From Kaustia mangrovi (lineage in GTDB: Bacteria > Pseudomonadota > Alphaproteobacteria > Rhizobiales > Im1): a DNA stretch of 64,000 nt. Position 1 is the first letter of the stretch. Each line of letters begins with the position of its first letter. The stretch covers positions 434,001 to 498,000 of the forward strand of contig NZ_CP058214.1 in NCBI RefSeq assembly GCF_015482775.1. The letters run 5' to 3'. The notes beneath the pieces are model-generated. The model was given only the letters and a program-made list of their open reading frames with translations, had not been told where the DNA came from and did not search any database. The translations under genes and the position numbers were made by a program. Below, in pieces: positions 46,171 to 55,585 of the stretch.

Positions 46171-47275
46171 TTGTCGGTCTGGGCGCGCGCGTCGCCTTGC
46201 CGGTGGAGCAGGCAGGCGTCGCCATAGGAATAGAAGCGATAGCCGCCTGCGATCGCATGGGCATAGGCCCGCTTCATGAGCTCAAGGCCGGAGAAGGCGG
46301 AGACCAGCATGAACAGCGTCGAGCGCGGCAGGTGGAAATTGGTCATGAGGAGATCGATGGCGCGGAACGGTAGCCCGGCGTGATGAAGATGTCGGTTTGG
46401 CCGGAAAACGGCGAGATCGTGCCGTCTTCGCCCGCAGCCGATTCCAGGAGTCTCAGCGAGGTCGTACCCACCGCAACGATCCGGCCGCCGGCGCAGCGCG
46501 CCTCGTTGAGCAGTGCCGCCGTCTCCGCGCTCACCTCGCCGGTCTCGGCATGCATGGCGTGGTCGCGCGTATCCTCCGCCTTGACCGGCAGGAAGGTGCC
46601 GGCCCCCACATGGAGGGTGACGAAGGCCCGGCGCACGCCCCTCTCCTCAAGCCGCGCGAACAGCGCGTCGGTGAAATGGAGCCCGGCGGTCGGAGCCGCC
46701 ACCGCGCCCTCGCGCCGGGCATAGACGGTCTGATAGTCGGCGAGGTCGCGCTCGTCCACCGCGCGCCTGGCGGCGATATAGGGCGGCAGGGGCATGACGC
46801 CGAGCTCGGCCACGGCCTCGTCGAGAACCGCGCCATGGAAGTCGAAGGACAGGGCAATCTCGCCGCCCTCCCCCTTCTCCGCCACCGTCGCGTCCAGCAT
46901 GCCGGCGAAACACACCTTGCCATCCTCGCCGAAGCGGATGCGGTCGCCGGGCCGAAGCTTGCGGCCGGGCTTTGCGAAGGCCCGCCAGCGGGCCTCGTCG
47001 ACCCGCTGGTGGAGCGTGACCTCGATGGCGGGCTCGGTCTCGCCGCGCCCGATCCGGCGGCCGGACAGGCGCGCCGGGATCACCCGCGTGTCGTTGAAGA
47101 CGAGAACGTCGCCCGGCTCCAGGAGCGCCGGCAGGTCGCGCACATGGCGATCCTCCAGCCGCTCGGGCTCGTCCCCGCCCCCGACGACGAGCAGGCGAGC
47201 GGCATCGCGCGGGCTCACGGGCCTCAGCGCGATGCACTCGTTCGGCAGCTCGAAATCGAAGGCGTCGACTCGCAT
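46167..47275 (-). pseudogene. queA: tRNA ribosyltransferase-isomerase, single frameshift
   Basis: QueA transfers the ribosyl part of S-adenosylmethionine to preQ1-tRNA. The first frame starts [20 protein letters not shown] and runs through [12 protein letters not shown] and [14 protein letters not shown] to FITPGYR, then hits a stop. The conserved end ([19 protein letters not shown] to the C terminus) continues in another frame and overlaps tgt by 4 bases. The length is 1109 bases, one short of 370 codons. The lost base is near 46366-46370 (R-F needs CGN-TTC; CGTTCC is present). The downstream frame is fully conserved, which favours a base-calling error. Confidence 0.88.
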
Positions 47276-47308
47276 GGCGGCATATCGCCCCCGGAAGGGA
47301 CTATGGCC

Positions 47309-47871
<563 letters not shown>

Positions 47872-47902
47872 TCGAATCTCTTGGCTGTGTTGGTGTCGGT
47901 CG

Positions 47903-48400
47903 CTACGCGCGATCGAGCGCGGCATCGATCCGACGGCGAACGATATCGGGCACGAAGGGCGAAATGTCCCCGCCCATGCGCGCGATCTGCTTGACGAGAG
48001 ACGAGGCGATCATGCGCGTATCAGGGCTCGCGGCAAGGAAAATCGTCTCCACGTCGCCGGCCATGGCCGCGTTCATCTGCGCCATCTGGACCTCGTAGTC
48101 GAAATCGGAGGCATCGCGCAGGCCGCGCACCATGACATGCGCACCCTGGCTGCGCGCCGCCTCCACGGCGAGCGTGTCGAAAGTCGCCACCTCGATGTCG
48201 CACCCCGCCGTCTGGCCGAGCGGGACGCACACCTCCTCCAGGAGTGCCACGCGGTCGGACGCCGGCAGAAGCGCCGTCTTGCCGTGATGCACGCCGACGC
48301 CGAGCACGAGCCGGTCGACGAGCCTCGCCGCCCGCGCGATCACGTCGATATGACCGTTCGTCACCGGATCGAAACTGCCCGGATAAAAGCCCGTCCGCAT
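47903..48400 (-). CDS. coaD: Phosphopantetheine adenylyltransferase
   Basis: Penultimate enzyme of coenzyme A synthesis, 165 residues. It shows the nucleotidyltransferase motif GSFDPVTNGHIDVI, MVRGLRDASDFDYEVQMAQMN (in part), and the C-terminal IASSLVKQIARMGGD (the ISSS/T-type loop). Start ATG 48400 (MRTGFYPG). It heads the coaD-ppi-queA-tgt group. Confidence 0.96.
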   Translation of the reverse strand: MRTGFYPGSFDPVTNGHIDVIARAARLVDRLVLGVGVHHGKTALLPASDRVALLEEVCVPLGQTAGCDIEVATFDTLAVEAARSQGAHVMVRGLRDASDFDYEVQMAQMNAAMAGDVETIFLAASPDTRMIASSLVKQIARMGGDISPFVPDIVRRRIDAALDRA

Positions 48401-48527
48401 GTCTTCTCCTGCCAAGGCCCGACCGGGATGCCGGATCGGCTTTGTCGCCCCGCCCCTACTAAAGCATTTTGGCGCGAAGGGAAATGGCGCCTCCCGCGCG
48501 CCTGGACGGTAAGCAAATCCGGCCCGG

Positions 48528-49280
48528 CTACAGGATCTGGCTCAGGAACTCCCTGGTGCGCGGGTCCGTCGCCTCGGTAAAGAAGCTGCTGGGCGGCCCG
48601 TGCTCGACGATAACGCCGCGGTCGGTGAAATAGACATGGTCGGCCACCTCGCGGGCAAAGCCCATCTCGTGGGTCACCAGAATGCAGGTCATGCCTTCCG
48701 CGGCGAGCTCCTTGATGGTGACGAGCACCTCCTTCACCGTCTCCGGATCGAGAGCCGCGGTCACCTCGTCGAACAGCATAACGTCAGGGTTCATGGCCAG
48801 CGACCGCGCGATGGCCACGCGCTGCTGCTGGCCGCCGGAGAGCTCGCCGGGATAGCTGTCCTCCTTGCCCTCCAGCCGCACCTTCTTGAGCAGCGCACGG
48901 GCCCGCGCCTCCACCTCGTCCTTCGGCTGCTTCAGCACCACGAGCGGCGCCATCATGACATTCTGGAGCGCCGTCTTGTGGGGGAAGAGATTGTATTGCT
49001 GGAACACCATCCCGACCTTCTTGCGCAGCGCGAGCTTGTCGAGATCGGGCACATGCACCTCCTGGCCCTCCACCGTGATGGAGCCCGACTGGATGTCGTT
49101 CAGCGCGTTGATGCAGCGGATGAGCGTCGACTTCCCCGAGCCCGACGGGCCGATGATGCAGATGACCTCGCCCTTCATGACGTCGAAGGAAACGCCCTTC
49201 AGAACCTCCAGGTCGCCGAAGGACTTGTAGACGTCCTTGAGCGAGACGATGGGCTGGTCGGGTGTCCATTGCTGCGCCAT
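48528..49280 (-). CDS. Polar amino acid ABC transporter ATP-binding protein
   Basis: ATPase subunit of 250 residues of a GlnQ/HisP-type importer. Walker A GPSGSGKSTLIRCIN, Q loop FQQYNLFPHKTALQNV, signature LSGGQQQRVAIARSL, Walker B VMLFDEVTAALDPE, and H loop LVTHEM are all intact. It is the last gene of a four-gene operon (binding protein, two permeases, ATPase) next to acdR/acdS. Confidence 0.93.
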   Translation of the reverse strand: MAQQWTPDQPIVSLKDVYKSFGDLEVLKGVSFDVMKGEVICIIGPSGSGKSTLIRCINALNDIQSGSITVEGQEVHVPDLDKLALRKKVGMVFQQYNLFPHKTALQNVMMAPLVVLKQPKDEVEARARALLKKVRLEGKEDSYPGELSGGQQQRVAIARSLAMNPDVMLFDEVTAALDPETVKEVLVTIKELAAEGMTCILVTHEMGFAREVADHVYFTDRGVIVEHGPPSSFFTEATDPRTREFLSQIL

Positions 49281-49296
49281 GGCGGCATTCCCCTGT

Positions 49297-50196
49297 TCAC
49301 AGCTTGACCGCCATCCGCCGCTCCAGCGCCATGGTCCAGCGCGCGATCGGATAACAGTAGATGAAGAAGACGACGAGACAGAAGCCGTAGAACGGCACCA
49401 GAAGCTCCGGCCGGCTGTTCTCTGCCGCCATGGCCTGGCGCGACAGGGTCACGATCTCCTCCACGCCGAGGATGGAGACGAGCGGTGTCGCCATGGTGAG
49501 GATCGCATACCAGTTCATCCAGGGCGGGATCATGCGCCTGAAGCATTGCGGCAGGATGATGCGCCACATGGTCTGGCGCCGCGTGAAGGCCAGCGACTCC
49601 GACGCCTCCCACTGGCCGGACGGCACCGACTGGATGGCGCCGCGGACGACCTCGGAAATATTGCCCGCAATCGGCATGGACAGCCCGAAGACGGCCTTCA
49701 TCCAGTCCGGCACGGGGATCGTGAGAGAGCCGATGGAGATCTCGAAGGGGAAGGCCAGCATCACGATGAAGAGCAGGACGAGCCATGGCGAATTGCGCAG
49801 CGCCTGGGTGACGAGCCAGGCGGGCTTGCGGATCATGGATGCCGGGGAGACCTGCATCAGCCCGAGCAGCGCGCCGGCCGCCGTGCCGGCAAGCATTGTG
49901 AAGACCGAGATCAGGATGTTGAAGAGGAAGCCGTCGACCAGCAGATACGGCATCCAGCGCAGGAGCGCGGCGGTTGCATCCCCCATCGTGTAGACGGACT
50001 GCGCATGGGCGGCAACCGGCCACAGCACGATGGCGGCCATCAAGGCCGGCAGGCTCCACCAGGGAAGCCCCGCAACGAAGCGCGAGAAGGACAGACCCGC
50101 CGCATCGCCCGGCGGATCGAAGCGCACGGGCTTCAGCACGGGCAGATCCGTCGCGGCCGGGGCATCGACGCCCGGAATGGGTCTTGCGCGCGCCAT
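49297..50196 (-). CDS. Polar amino acid ABC transporter permease
   Basis: Membrane subunit of 299 residues. About five to six helices are visible (LPWWSLPALMAAIVLWPVAA, NILISVFTMLAGTAAGALLG, WLVLLFIVMLAFPFEI), with the cytoplasmic EAA loop (EASESLAFTRRQTMWRIILP) that contacts the ATPase. It has a longer hydrophilic N terminus than its partner. It starts one base after the stop of the other permease. Confidence 0.9.
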   Translation of the reverse strand: MARARPIPGVDAPAATDLPVLKPVRFDPPGDAAGLSFSRFVAGLPWWSLPALMAAIVLWPVAAHAQSVYTMGDATAALLRWMPYLLVDGFLFNILISVFTMLAGTAAGALLGLMQVSPASMIRKPAWLVTQALRNSPWLVLLFIVMLAFPFEISIGSLTIPVPDWMKAVFGLSMPIAGNISEVVRGAIQSVPSGQWEASESLAFTRRQTMWRIILPQCFRRMIPPWMNWYAILTMATPLVSILGVEEIVTLSRQAMAAENSRPELLVPFYGFCLVVFFIYCYPIARWTMALERRMAVKL

Positions 50197-50197
50197 C

Positions 50198-50956
50198 TCA
50201 GTGCCTCCCGTAACCGGGGATGCGCATGGCATGCTCCCATTTGTGCATGCCCATGACGAGGATGCCCACCAGCACGACATAGACCACGAACATGAGCACC
50301 ATGCTGGCATTCTGCGCGGTCGAGTAGTCGTTGTAGATGTTGACGAGCTGGTAGAGCAGCTCCGGCACGGCGATGACCATGGCCTGCGTCGTCGTCTTCA
50401 CCAGATTGACGAGATTGTTGTTGAGCGCCGGCAACGAGACGCGGAAGGCCAGCGGCAGGACCACATAGCGGTAGGTCTGCCCCCGGTTCATGCCAAGCGC
50501 CTCCGACACCTCCTTCGTCGCATCCGGCACGGCGTCGATGCCCGCCCGGAAGATCTCCACATTGAATGCGCCCGCGAAGAAGGACAGCGACAGGATCGCC
50601 CAGCCGACATTGGAGATGATCGGCACCTCCAGCCAGCCATCGGGCGAATAGGTCGGCGTGAACTGGCCGAGCGCGAAATAGAAGAACAGGAGCTGGACGA
50701 GTGGTGGCGTGTTGCGGAAGAACTGGATGTAGCCCTGCACGGCAAGGCGCAGTGGCCTGAACGGCGAGCCCTGCGCCCAGGCGCCGAGCACACCGATCAC
50801 CACCGACAGGATCACGCAGACCACCGAGAGCTGGATCGTCATCCACAGCCCGGACAGCACCCGCTCGGCCTGCACCGGGTCATAGAAGAAGATGAAGTTC
50901 CATTTCGGATGCGTTTCCGCCAGCTCGCGGAAGTAATTCTGGAATGCGTCCAGCAT
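50198..50956 (-). CDS. Polar amino acid ABC transporter permease
   Basis: Membrane subunit of 252 residues, HisMQ/GlnP type. The conserved block FFRNTPPLVQLLFFYFALG and the EAA loop EVSEALGMNRGQTYRYVVLP identify it. Start ATG 50956 (MLDAFQNYFRELAETHPKWN). It pairs with the downstream permease to make a heterodimeric channel. Confidence 0.92.
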   Translation of the reverse strand: MLDAFQNYFRELAETHPKWNFIFFYDPVQAERVLSGLWMTIQLSVVCVILSVVIGVLGAWAQGSPFRPLRLAVQGYIQFFRNTPPLVQLLFFYFALGQFTPTYSPDGWLEVPIISNVGWAILSLSFFAGAFNVEIFRAGIDAVPDATKEVSEALGMNRGQTYRYVVLPLAFRVSLPALNNNLVNLVKTTTQAMVIAVPELLYQLVNIYNDYSTAQNASMVLMFVVYVVLVGILVMGMHKWEHAMRIPGYGRH

Positions 50957-51041
50957 CGGCCCTCGTCTGTCCCCGGAAAGCCGCAAGCCGGGAGCCCCTC
51001 ATCGGGACTCCCGGCCGACACCTGAAGTCGAGGACCCGGCC

Positions 51042-51893
51042 TCAGCCGTCCTTGCCGGCAAGCCAGTCCTTGAACCGTTCCTTCTGCTCTTTCAGGAACC
51101 GGGTCGGCTGGATGCCCCACTTCTTCTCCAGCTCGATCAGGCGGCCGGAGGCCAGCCAGTTGTATTCCATGCCGGACATGAAGCGGCCGAAGACGCAATC
51201 CTTCTCCGCCATCGGAACCGCCAGGCCCCACGGGTTCTCGTCCTCGGACTGGAGCGGCATCTCGTAGTCGGGATACTCGCCGGAGGAGAGGTCCGACATG
51301 ATGGAGGAATCGTCATAGACCCAGGCAATGCACTTCTTGTCGCGCAGGGCCTGTTTGGCCTCCGAATTGCCCTGGAAGGCAACGATCTCCGCGCCATAGC
51401 GCTCCGCGACGATCTTGTTGTAGAACGCGCCCTGCTTGCCGCAGACCGGCTTGCCGCGCAGATCCTCCCAGCTTTCGATGTTCAATGCCTTGGGCGCCAT
51501 GATGTTGGTACCCGAGGTATAGTAGTTCGGCAGCACGATGCCGACGATCTTGCGGCGGTCGGGACGGTCCGACATGGTCGCGATCATCAGGTCGATCTTG
51601 CCCTGCTCGAGGAACTGCATGCGGTTGGAGGACTCCACCGGCACGAGCTCGAGGTCCACGCCCATCGTGTCGGCCACGTCCTTGGCCATGTCGGCTTCCA
51701 TGCCAATGATCTCGCCCGACGGGTCGCGGAAGCCCCAGGGCTTGTAGTCCGCCTTTACGCCGACCACCAGCGTGCCCCTCTCCATGACCTTCTTCCAGGT
51801 CTCGTTGGTGCATTTCTCGGCCATGGCCGCGCTGGCGGCGGTCGCCAGAATCGCTATGGCGGCAATCCCCGTTTTCAGTGCAGTCTTCATCAT
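51042..51893 (-). CDS. Amino acid ABC transporter substrate-binding protein
   Basis: Periplasmic binding protein of 283 residues. A signal peptide (TALKTGIAAIAILATAASAA ending in MAEK) precedes an SBP family 3 fold: GTLVVGVKADYKPWGFRDPS, IIGMEADMAKDVADTMGVDL, and LEQGKIDLMIATMSDRPDRR. The ligand is unknown; the neighbouring acdR/acdS genes make ACC or another small amino acid a fair guess. First gene of its operon; the region 51894-52085 upstream holds its promoter. Confidence 0.92.
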   Translation of the reverse strand: MMKTALKTGIAAIAILATAASAAMAEKCTNETWKKVMERGTLVVGVKADYKPWGFRDPSGEIIGMEADMAKDVADTMGVDLELVPVESSNRMQFLEQGKIDLMIATMSDRPDRRKIVGIVLPNYYTSGTNIMAPKALNIESWEDLRGKPVCGKQGAFYNKIVAERYGAEIVAFQGNSEAKQALRDKKCIAWVYDDSSIMSDLSSGEYPDYEMPLQSEDENPWGLAVPMAEKDCVFGRFMSGMEYNWLASGRLIELEKKWGIQPTRFLKEQKERFKDWLAGKDG

Positions 51894-52085
51894 TTGACGC
51901 TTTCCCCTCGAGTTTAGCCTCAAGTCCGGACGCAGCCGGCTTGCCGCCTGACGGCGGTCTGAAGCCTTCCAGCGAACGTCCCGTGATCCCCTCGCATCCT
52001 GCCAGGCTGAATGCGGCCTCCATGCGATGCGAAATAGCTTCGATTGTCAATATAGCTTCACCCGCTCGAGCCTCTGCCCCACAGA

Positions 52086-52565
52086 TCAGAAGGTCAGGGG
52101 CGCGTTGTCGACGACCTCCTTCATGACGAAGAAGGTCCGGGTCTGGCGTACGCCCGGCAGCGCGATCAGCGTGTCGCCGTGAAGCCGGTTGAAATCGGCC
52201 ATGTCGCGCACGCGAATCTTCAGGAAATAGTCGAAATCGCCGGCCACCACATGACAGTCGAGCACGACGGGCACAGCCCTGATCGCCTCCTCGAAGGCCG
52301 CGAAGCTCTCCGGCGTGGAGCGGTCGAGCACCACGCCGACGAAAACGAGCGCGCCGCGCTCCACCCGCTCCGGCGCGATCTGAGCGCGCACCGCATCGAT
52401 ATAGCCCTCCGCAAAAAGCCGCTGGATTCGGCGGTGGCAGGTCGCCGGGCTCATATTCACCCGCTTGGCGATCTCCGCATTGCCGAGTCGCCCATCCGCC
52501 TGCAGCAGCCTCAGGATCCTGAGATCGATCCGGTCGAGCCCATCGTCCTTGATCGATTCTTTCAT
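52086..52565 (-). CDS. acdR: Lrp/AsnC family regulator, probable AcdR
   Basis: Regulator of 159 residues. An N-terminal winged helix (DRIDLRILRLLQADGRLGNA, then IAKRVNMSPATCHRRIQRL) is followed by an AsnC/RAM ligand-binding domain (CHVVAGDFDYFLKIRVRDM). It is divergent from an ACC deaminase gene by 148 bases, the known acdR-acdS arrangement in which AcdR activates acdS when ACC is present. The symbol rests on this position. Confidence 0.88.
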   Translation of the reverse strand: MKESIKDDGLDRIDLRILRLLQADGRLGNAEIAKRVNMSPATCHRRIQRLFAEGYIDAVRAQIAPERVERGALVFVGVVLDRSTPESFAAFEEAIRAVPVVLDCHVVAGDFDYFLKIRVRDMADFNRLHGDTLIALPGVRQTRTFFVMKEVVDNAPLTF

Positions 52566-52585
52566 AATGATGCCTAAAAATGAGA

Positions 52586-52603
52586 GACAGAAGAATATTT
52601 AAC
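52586..52603 (+). promoter_or_regulatory. Candidate Lrp/AcdR box
   Basis: AT-rich stretch AGACAGAAGAATATTTAA in the middle of the acdR-acdS intergenic region resembles the YAGHAWATTWTDCTR Lrp consensus in its centre. It is the only AT-rich block there. Assignment is by position and likeness only. Confidence 0.4.
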
Positions 52604-52713
52604 GCCATTCATATCCAGATGAAATCAGTTTGTCGCCCCATTTCGAAAGCACCGATCATGCCGCTTTTGCTAGGCTCACGGGCAGACCAATCCATTGCGG
52701 AGGCCCGACTGCC

Positions 52714-53724
52714 ATGCTGGAGAACTTCGAACGCTATCCCCTCACCTTCGGTCCGACGCCGATCGAGAAGCTGGACCGCCTGTCGGCCCATCTCGGCGGC
52801 GGCGTGGAGATCTTCGCCAAGCGCGAGGACTGCAACTCCGGCCTCGCCTTCGGCGGCAACAAGCTGCGCAAGCTCGAATATATCGTGCCGGACGCCATTG
52901 CGAGCGGGGCCGACACGCTGGTGTCCATCGGCGGCGTCCAGTCGAACCACACGCGCATGGTGGCCGCCACGGCGGCAAAGATCGGCATGAAGTGCCGGCT
53001 GGTCCAGGAGAGCTGGGTGCCTCATGACGATGCCGTCTACGATCGCGTCGGCAATATCCTACTCTCCCGCGTCATGGGGGCGGAGGTCGAGCTCGTCGAC
53101 GAGGGCTTCGACATCGGCATCCGGGAGAGCTGGGAAAACGCACTGGAGGACGTGAAGGCCAGGGGCGGCAAGCCCTATCCGATTCCCGCCGGCGCCTCGG
53201 TCCACAAATATGGCGGCCTCGGCTATGTCGGCTTCGCAGAAGAGGTGCGCGCGCAGGAGGAGACGCTCGGCCTGACCTTCGACTATATCGTGGTCTGCAC
53301 GGTCACGGGCTCCACCCATGCCGGCATGGTGGCGGGCTTCGCCGCCGACGGGCGTGCCGAGCGCGTCATCGGCATCGACGCCTCCGCCACCCCGGACCAG
53401 ACGCGCGCGCAGGTACTCGATATCGCCCGCAACACCTCCGCCCTCGTCGGCGGCCGCGAGATCGGCGACGGCGACATCGTGCTGATCGAGGACTATGCCT
53501 ATCCCTGCTATGGCGTGCCGTCGAAGGAAACGGTGGAGGCCATCCGCCTGAGCGCCCGGCTCGAAGGCATGATGACGGACCCGGTCTATGAGGGGAAATC
53601 CATGCAGGGCCTGATCGATCTCGTCTCGAAGGGCTTCTTCCCCGCCGGCTCCAGGGTGCTCTACGCCCATCTCGGCGGCGTCCCGGCGATCAACGGCTAC
53701 AGCTATACCTTCCGCAACGGGTAA
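52714..53724 (+). CDS. acdS: 1-Aminocyclopropane-1-carboxylate deaminase
   Basis: PLP enzyme of 336 residues that splits the ethylene precursor ACC into 2-oxobutyrate and ammonia. It starts [20 protein letters not shown] and keeps the PLP lysine (K50 in [11 protein letters not shown]), the carboxylate-binding Ser in GGVQSNHTR, and Tyr292-Glu293 (VYEGKSM) and Leu320 (YAHLGG). Glu and Leu at these two places separate true ACC deaminases from D-cysteine desulfhydrases. A GGAGG site precedes ATG 52714. Bacteria with this enzyme can lower plant ethylene. Confidence 0.95.
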   Translation: MLENFERYPLTFGPTPIEKLDRLSAHLGGGVEIFAKREDCNSGLAFGGNKLRKLEYIVPDAIASGADTLVSIGGVQSNHTRMVAATAAKIGMKCRLVQESWVPHDDAVYDRVGNILLSRVMGAEVELVDEGFDIGIRESWENALEDVKARGGKPYPIPAGASVHKYGGLGYVGFAEEVRAQEETLGLTFDYIVVCTVTGSTHAGMVAGFAADGRAERVIGIDASATPDQTRAQVLDIARNTSALVGGREIGDGDIVLIEDYAYPCYGVPSKETVEAIRLSARLEGMMTDPVYEGKSMQGLIDLVSKGFFPAGSRVLYAHLGGVPAINGYSYTFRNG

Positions 53725-53821
53725 GCCCCCACAGGCTCCGGCCGGTGCCGCCTCCGACCCCCGACGGCGAGGCGGCACCGGTCTCGGAACCGTTCCCCCG
53801 GCAGTCTCTTCGCACTTGCGA

Positions 53822-53838
53822 ATGAGAATGCCTCTCAT
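53822..53838 (+). promoter_or_regulatory. Fur/Mur-like inverted repeat
   Basis: ATGAGA-ATGCC-TCTCAT, an inverted repeat in an AT-rich stretch 58 bases before the riboswitch. It resembles a Fur-type box (TGAGAAT-N-type arms). Fur-family Mur proteins report manganese in Rhizobiales, so this could add transcriptional control of mntP. Confidence 0.4.
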
Positions 53839-53895
53839 ATTCATATCCAATTGATTTTATTGACTTTTAAGACGCCATCCCCTATCTGGAAGCCA

Positions 53896-54029
53896 CACGG
53901 GGAGTAGCGACCGTTCTCCCGGACCGGTTCCCGCTTTCAGGGACAGGTCCATACGGGATCGCATCAACATGCTCGCGACATATTGCGTGGTGCGATCGGC
54001 CGGATCCGAACCGGCTTTGCGAGACCGTG
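53896..54029 (+). ncRNA. yybP-ykoY manganese riboswitch
   Basis: Aptamer in the mntP leader. The two hallmark segments are present: GGGGAGTAGC at 53899-53908 and ATCAACATGCTCG at 53963-53975. The closing P1 helix pairs CACGG (53896-53900) with CCGTG (54025-54029). Between the segments are the expected arm hairpins. Downstream, CCGCAT/ATGCGG (about 54034-54057) may form the expression-platform hairpin before the mntP ribosome site. In E. coli this class binds Mn2+ and turns mntP on. Confidence 0.9.
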
Positions 54030-54101
54030 ATGACCGCATCGCGCACTCCGCAATGCGGCCATCGACCCGGTTGAACGCAAGACGCGAGCAGAGGCCTTCC
54101 C

Positions 54102-54665
54102 ATGTCCCCGATTGCCATAACGATGATCGCCTTCGGCATGTCGATCGACGCCTTCCTCGCCTCGCTCGGGCGCGGCGCGGGGCTTCACAGGCCGCGCGTT
54201 TCCGACGCCATGAGGACCGGCCTCGTCTTCGGCCTCGTCGAAACGGCCATCGCGCTTGCTGGCTGGTGCGCGGGCGTCGTGGCGAGCCCCTATGTGGGCA
54301 CCGTCGATCACTGGATCGCCTTCGGACTTCTGGGTCTCGTCGGCGGGCGCATGATCTATCACGCGGTGCGGCCCGCCTCGCCCTGGACCGCCGCCCGGCG
54401 GCACGGCTCCGCGCTGGTCCTGGTCGCGACCGCGGTCGGCACGAGCATCGACGCGCTGGCGGTCGGCGTGTCGCTCGCCATACTGGACGTCAACATGCTG
54501 GTCATCGCCGCCGCCATCGGGGCCGCGACCTTCGTCATGGCGACCGGCGGCATGCTGGCCGGACGGCTGATCGGCCGGCAGTTCGGGAGCTGGGCGGAGA
54601 TCGCCGGCGGCGTCGGCCTGATGGTGCTCGGCCTGTCGATCCTCGCCGACCACACCGTCTTCTAG
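54102..54665 (+). CDS. mntP: Manganese efflux pump MntP
   Basis: Membrane protein of 187 residues (E. coli MntP has 188). Two repeats carry the signature Asp residues: FGMSIDAFLASLGRGAGLHR and GTSIDALAVGVSLA. Other matches are RTGLVFGLVETAIALAGW and HWIAFGLLGLVGGRMI. Six helices are predicted. It exports Mn2+ to prevent toxicity. Expression is very likely controlled by the upstream yybP-ykoY riboswitch. Its stop codon lies inside the edge of a palindromic repeat. Confidence 0.94.
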   Translation: MSPIAITMIAFGMSIDAFLASLGRGAGLHRPRVSDAMRTGLVFGLVETAIALAGWCAGVVASPYVGTVDHWIAFGLLGLVGGRMIYHAVRPASPWTAARRHGSALVLVATAVGTSIDALAVGVSLAILDVNMLVIAAAIGAATFVMATGGMLAGRLIGRQFGSWAEIAGGVGLMVLGLSILADHTVF

Positions 54666-54788
54666 CGCGTTTTCCGATCAGGTTGCACCGGCCCGCTCCC
54701 CCACCCGGTCACCCATGAGATGATGATCCGTGGGGGCCGGGTGGGGGAGCGGGCCGGTGCCGCAACAATCAGACAGGAAAACGCTCTA
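54662..54788. repeat. Palindromic REP/MITE-like element
   Basis: Ends are near-identical inverted copies (CTAGCGCGTTTTCC and, reversed, CTAGAGCGTTTTCC). Inside is a perfect 23-bp stem (54686-54708 against 54737-54759) around a 28-base loop. No coding potential. CTAGAGCGTTTTCC-like ends are familiar to me from Rhizobiales intergenic repeats. It sits between convergent mntP and lysE-type genes. Confidence 0.75.
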
Positions 54789-54807
54789 GCGCACGCCTCT
54801 CCGATGC

Positions 54808-55428
54808 TCACGCGGCGCCGCGCCGCGTGAAGGCGAGCCACAGGCCGCCGCCGATGAGCATGAGCCCGCTGGCCCTGGAGACGAGCCTAAGCCGGGTCTG
54901 CGACAGGAGGCTGCGCACCCTGCCCGTCAGCACCGCATAGGAGCCGTCCAGCACGGTGGCGATGGACATGAAGATCGCGCCCAGAATGACGAGCTGGAGC
55001 GCGTAATCGCCGGCCGGATCGATGAATTGCGGCAGGAACGCCCCATAGAAGAGCAAGGCCTTCGGGTTGCTGAGAATGACCAGCAGCCCCTGGAGCACGA
55101 ACCCGCCGCGCGGCACGGGCAGCCTGGCGGAGCCGGCAATGGCGGGCCTGGAGGCCAGCATCTTCAGACCGAGCCAGACGAGATAGGCCGCGCCCGCGAG
55201 CCTGATCCAGTCGAACCAGTGGCCCATGATTTCCATGACCGAGGCGAGGCCGACGATCATCACACCCAGCATGAGCGCGAGCCCGATCTGCGTGCCGAGC
55301 ACGTTGAGCAGCCCCGCCCGCGTGCCGTGGCCGACCGAATTGGCGATGATGACGGTGACCGTCGGGCCCGGAACGACGATGATCAGCGCCGAGGCGAGCG
55401 CAAAAGTGAGATAGACGTCGAGCGACAT
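54808..55428 (-). CDS. LysE/RhtB family amino acid exporter
   Basis: Inner-membrane exporter of 206 residues with about six helices. The N-terminal signature LIIVVPGPTVTVIIANSVGHG followed by GTRAGLLNVLGTQIGLALML marks the LysE/RhtB family, as does LQGLLVILSNPKALLFYGAF. Its substrate is unknown, often homoserine, threonine or lysine in relatives. Confidence 0.9.
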   Translation of the reverse strand: MSLDVYLTFALASALIIVVPGPTVTVIIANSVGHGTRAGLLNVLGTQIGLALMLGVMIVGLASVMEIMGHWFDWIRLAGAAYLVWLGLKMLASRPAIAGSARLPVPRGGFVLQGLLVILSNPKALLFYGAFLPQFIDPAGDYALQLVILGAIFMSIATVLDGSYAVLTGRVRSLLSQTRLRLVSRASGLMLIGGGLWLAFTRRGAA

Positions 55429-55585
55429 GGGGTCCGGTCCTCCCGTTTCATGGAACGCCCATTAATCCCTCGACGGGCGCCACATGCAAGAGAGGGACAG
55501 GGAGCGGTCCCTTCCCGGCAGCCCCATGTCCCCCGGCCGGTCCCTGAAAGCGGGCATGACGGCTGCGAAGGAACCGACTCGCGGC

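Noticed and set aside
52714-53724. D-cysteine desulfhydrase instead of ACC deaminase
   Set aside because: Glu293 and Leu320 match the residues that define ACC deaminases, and an AcdR-type regulator is divergent.
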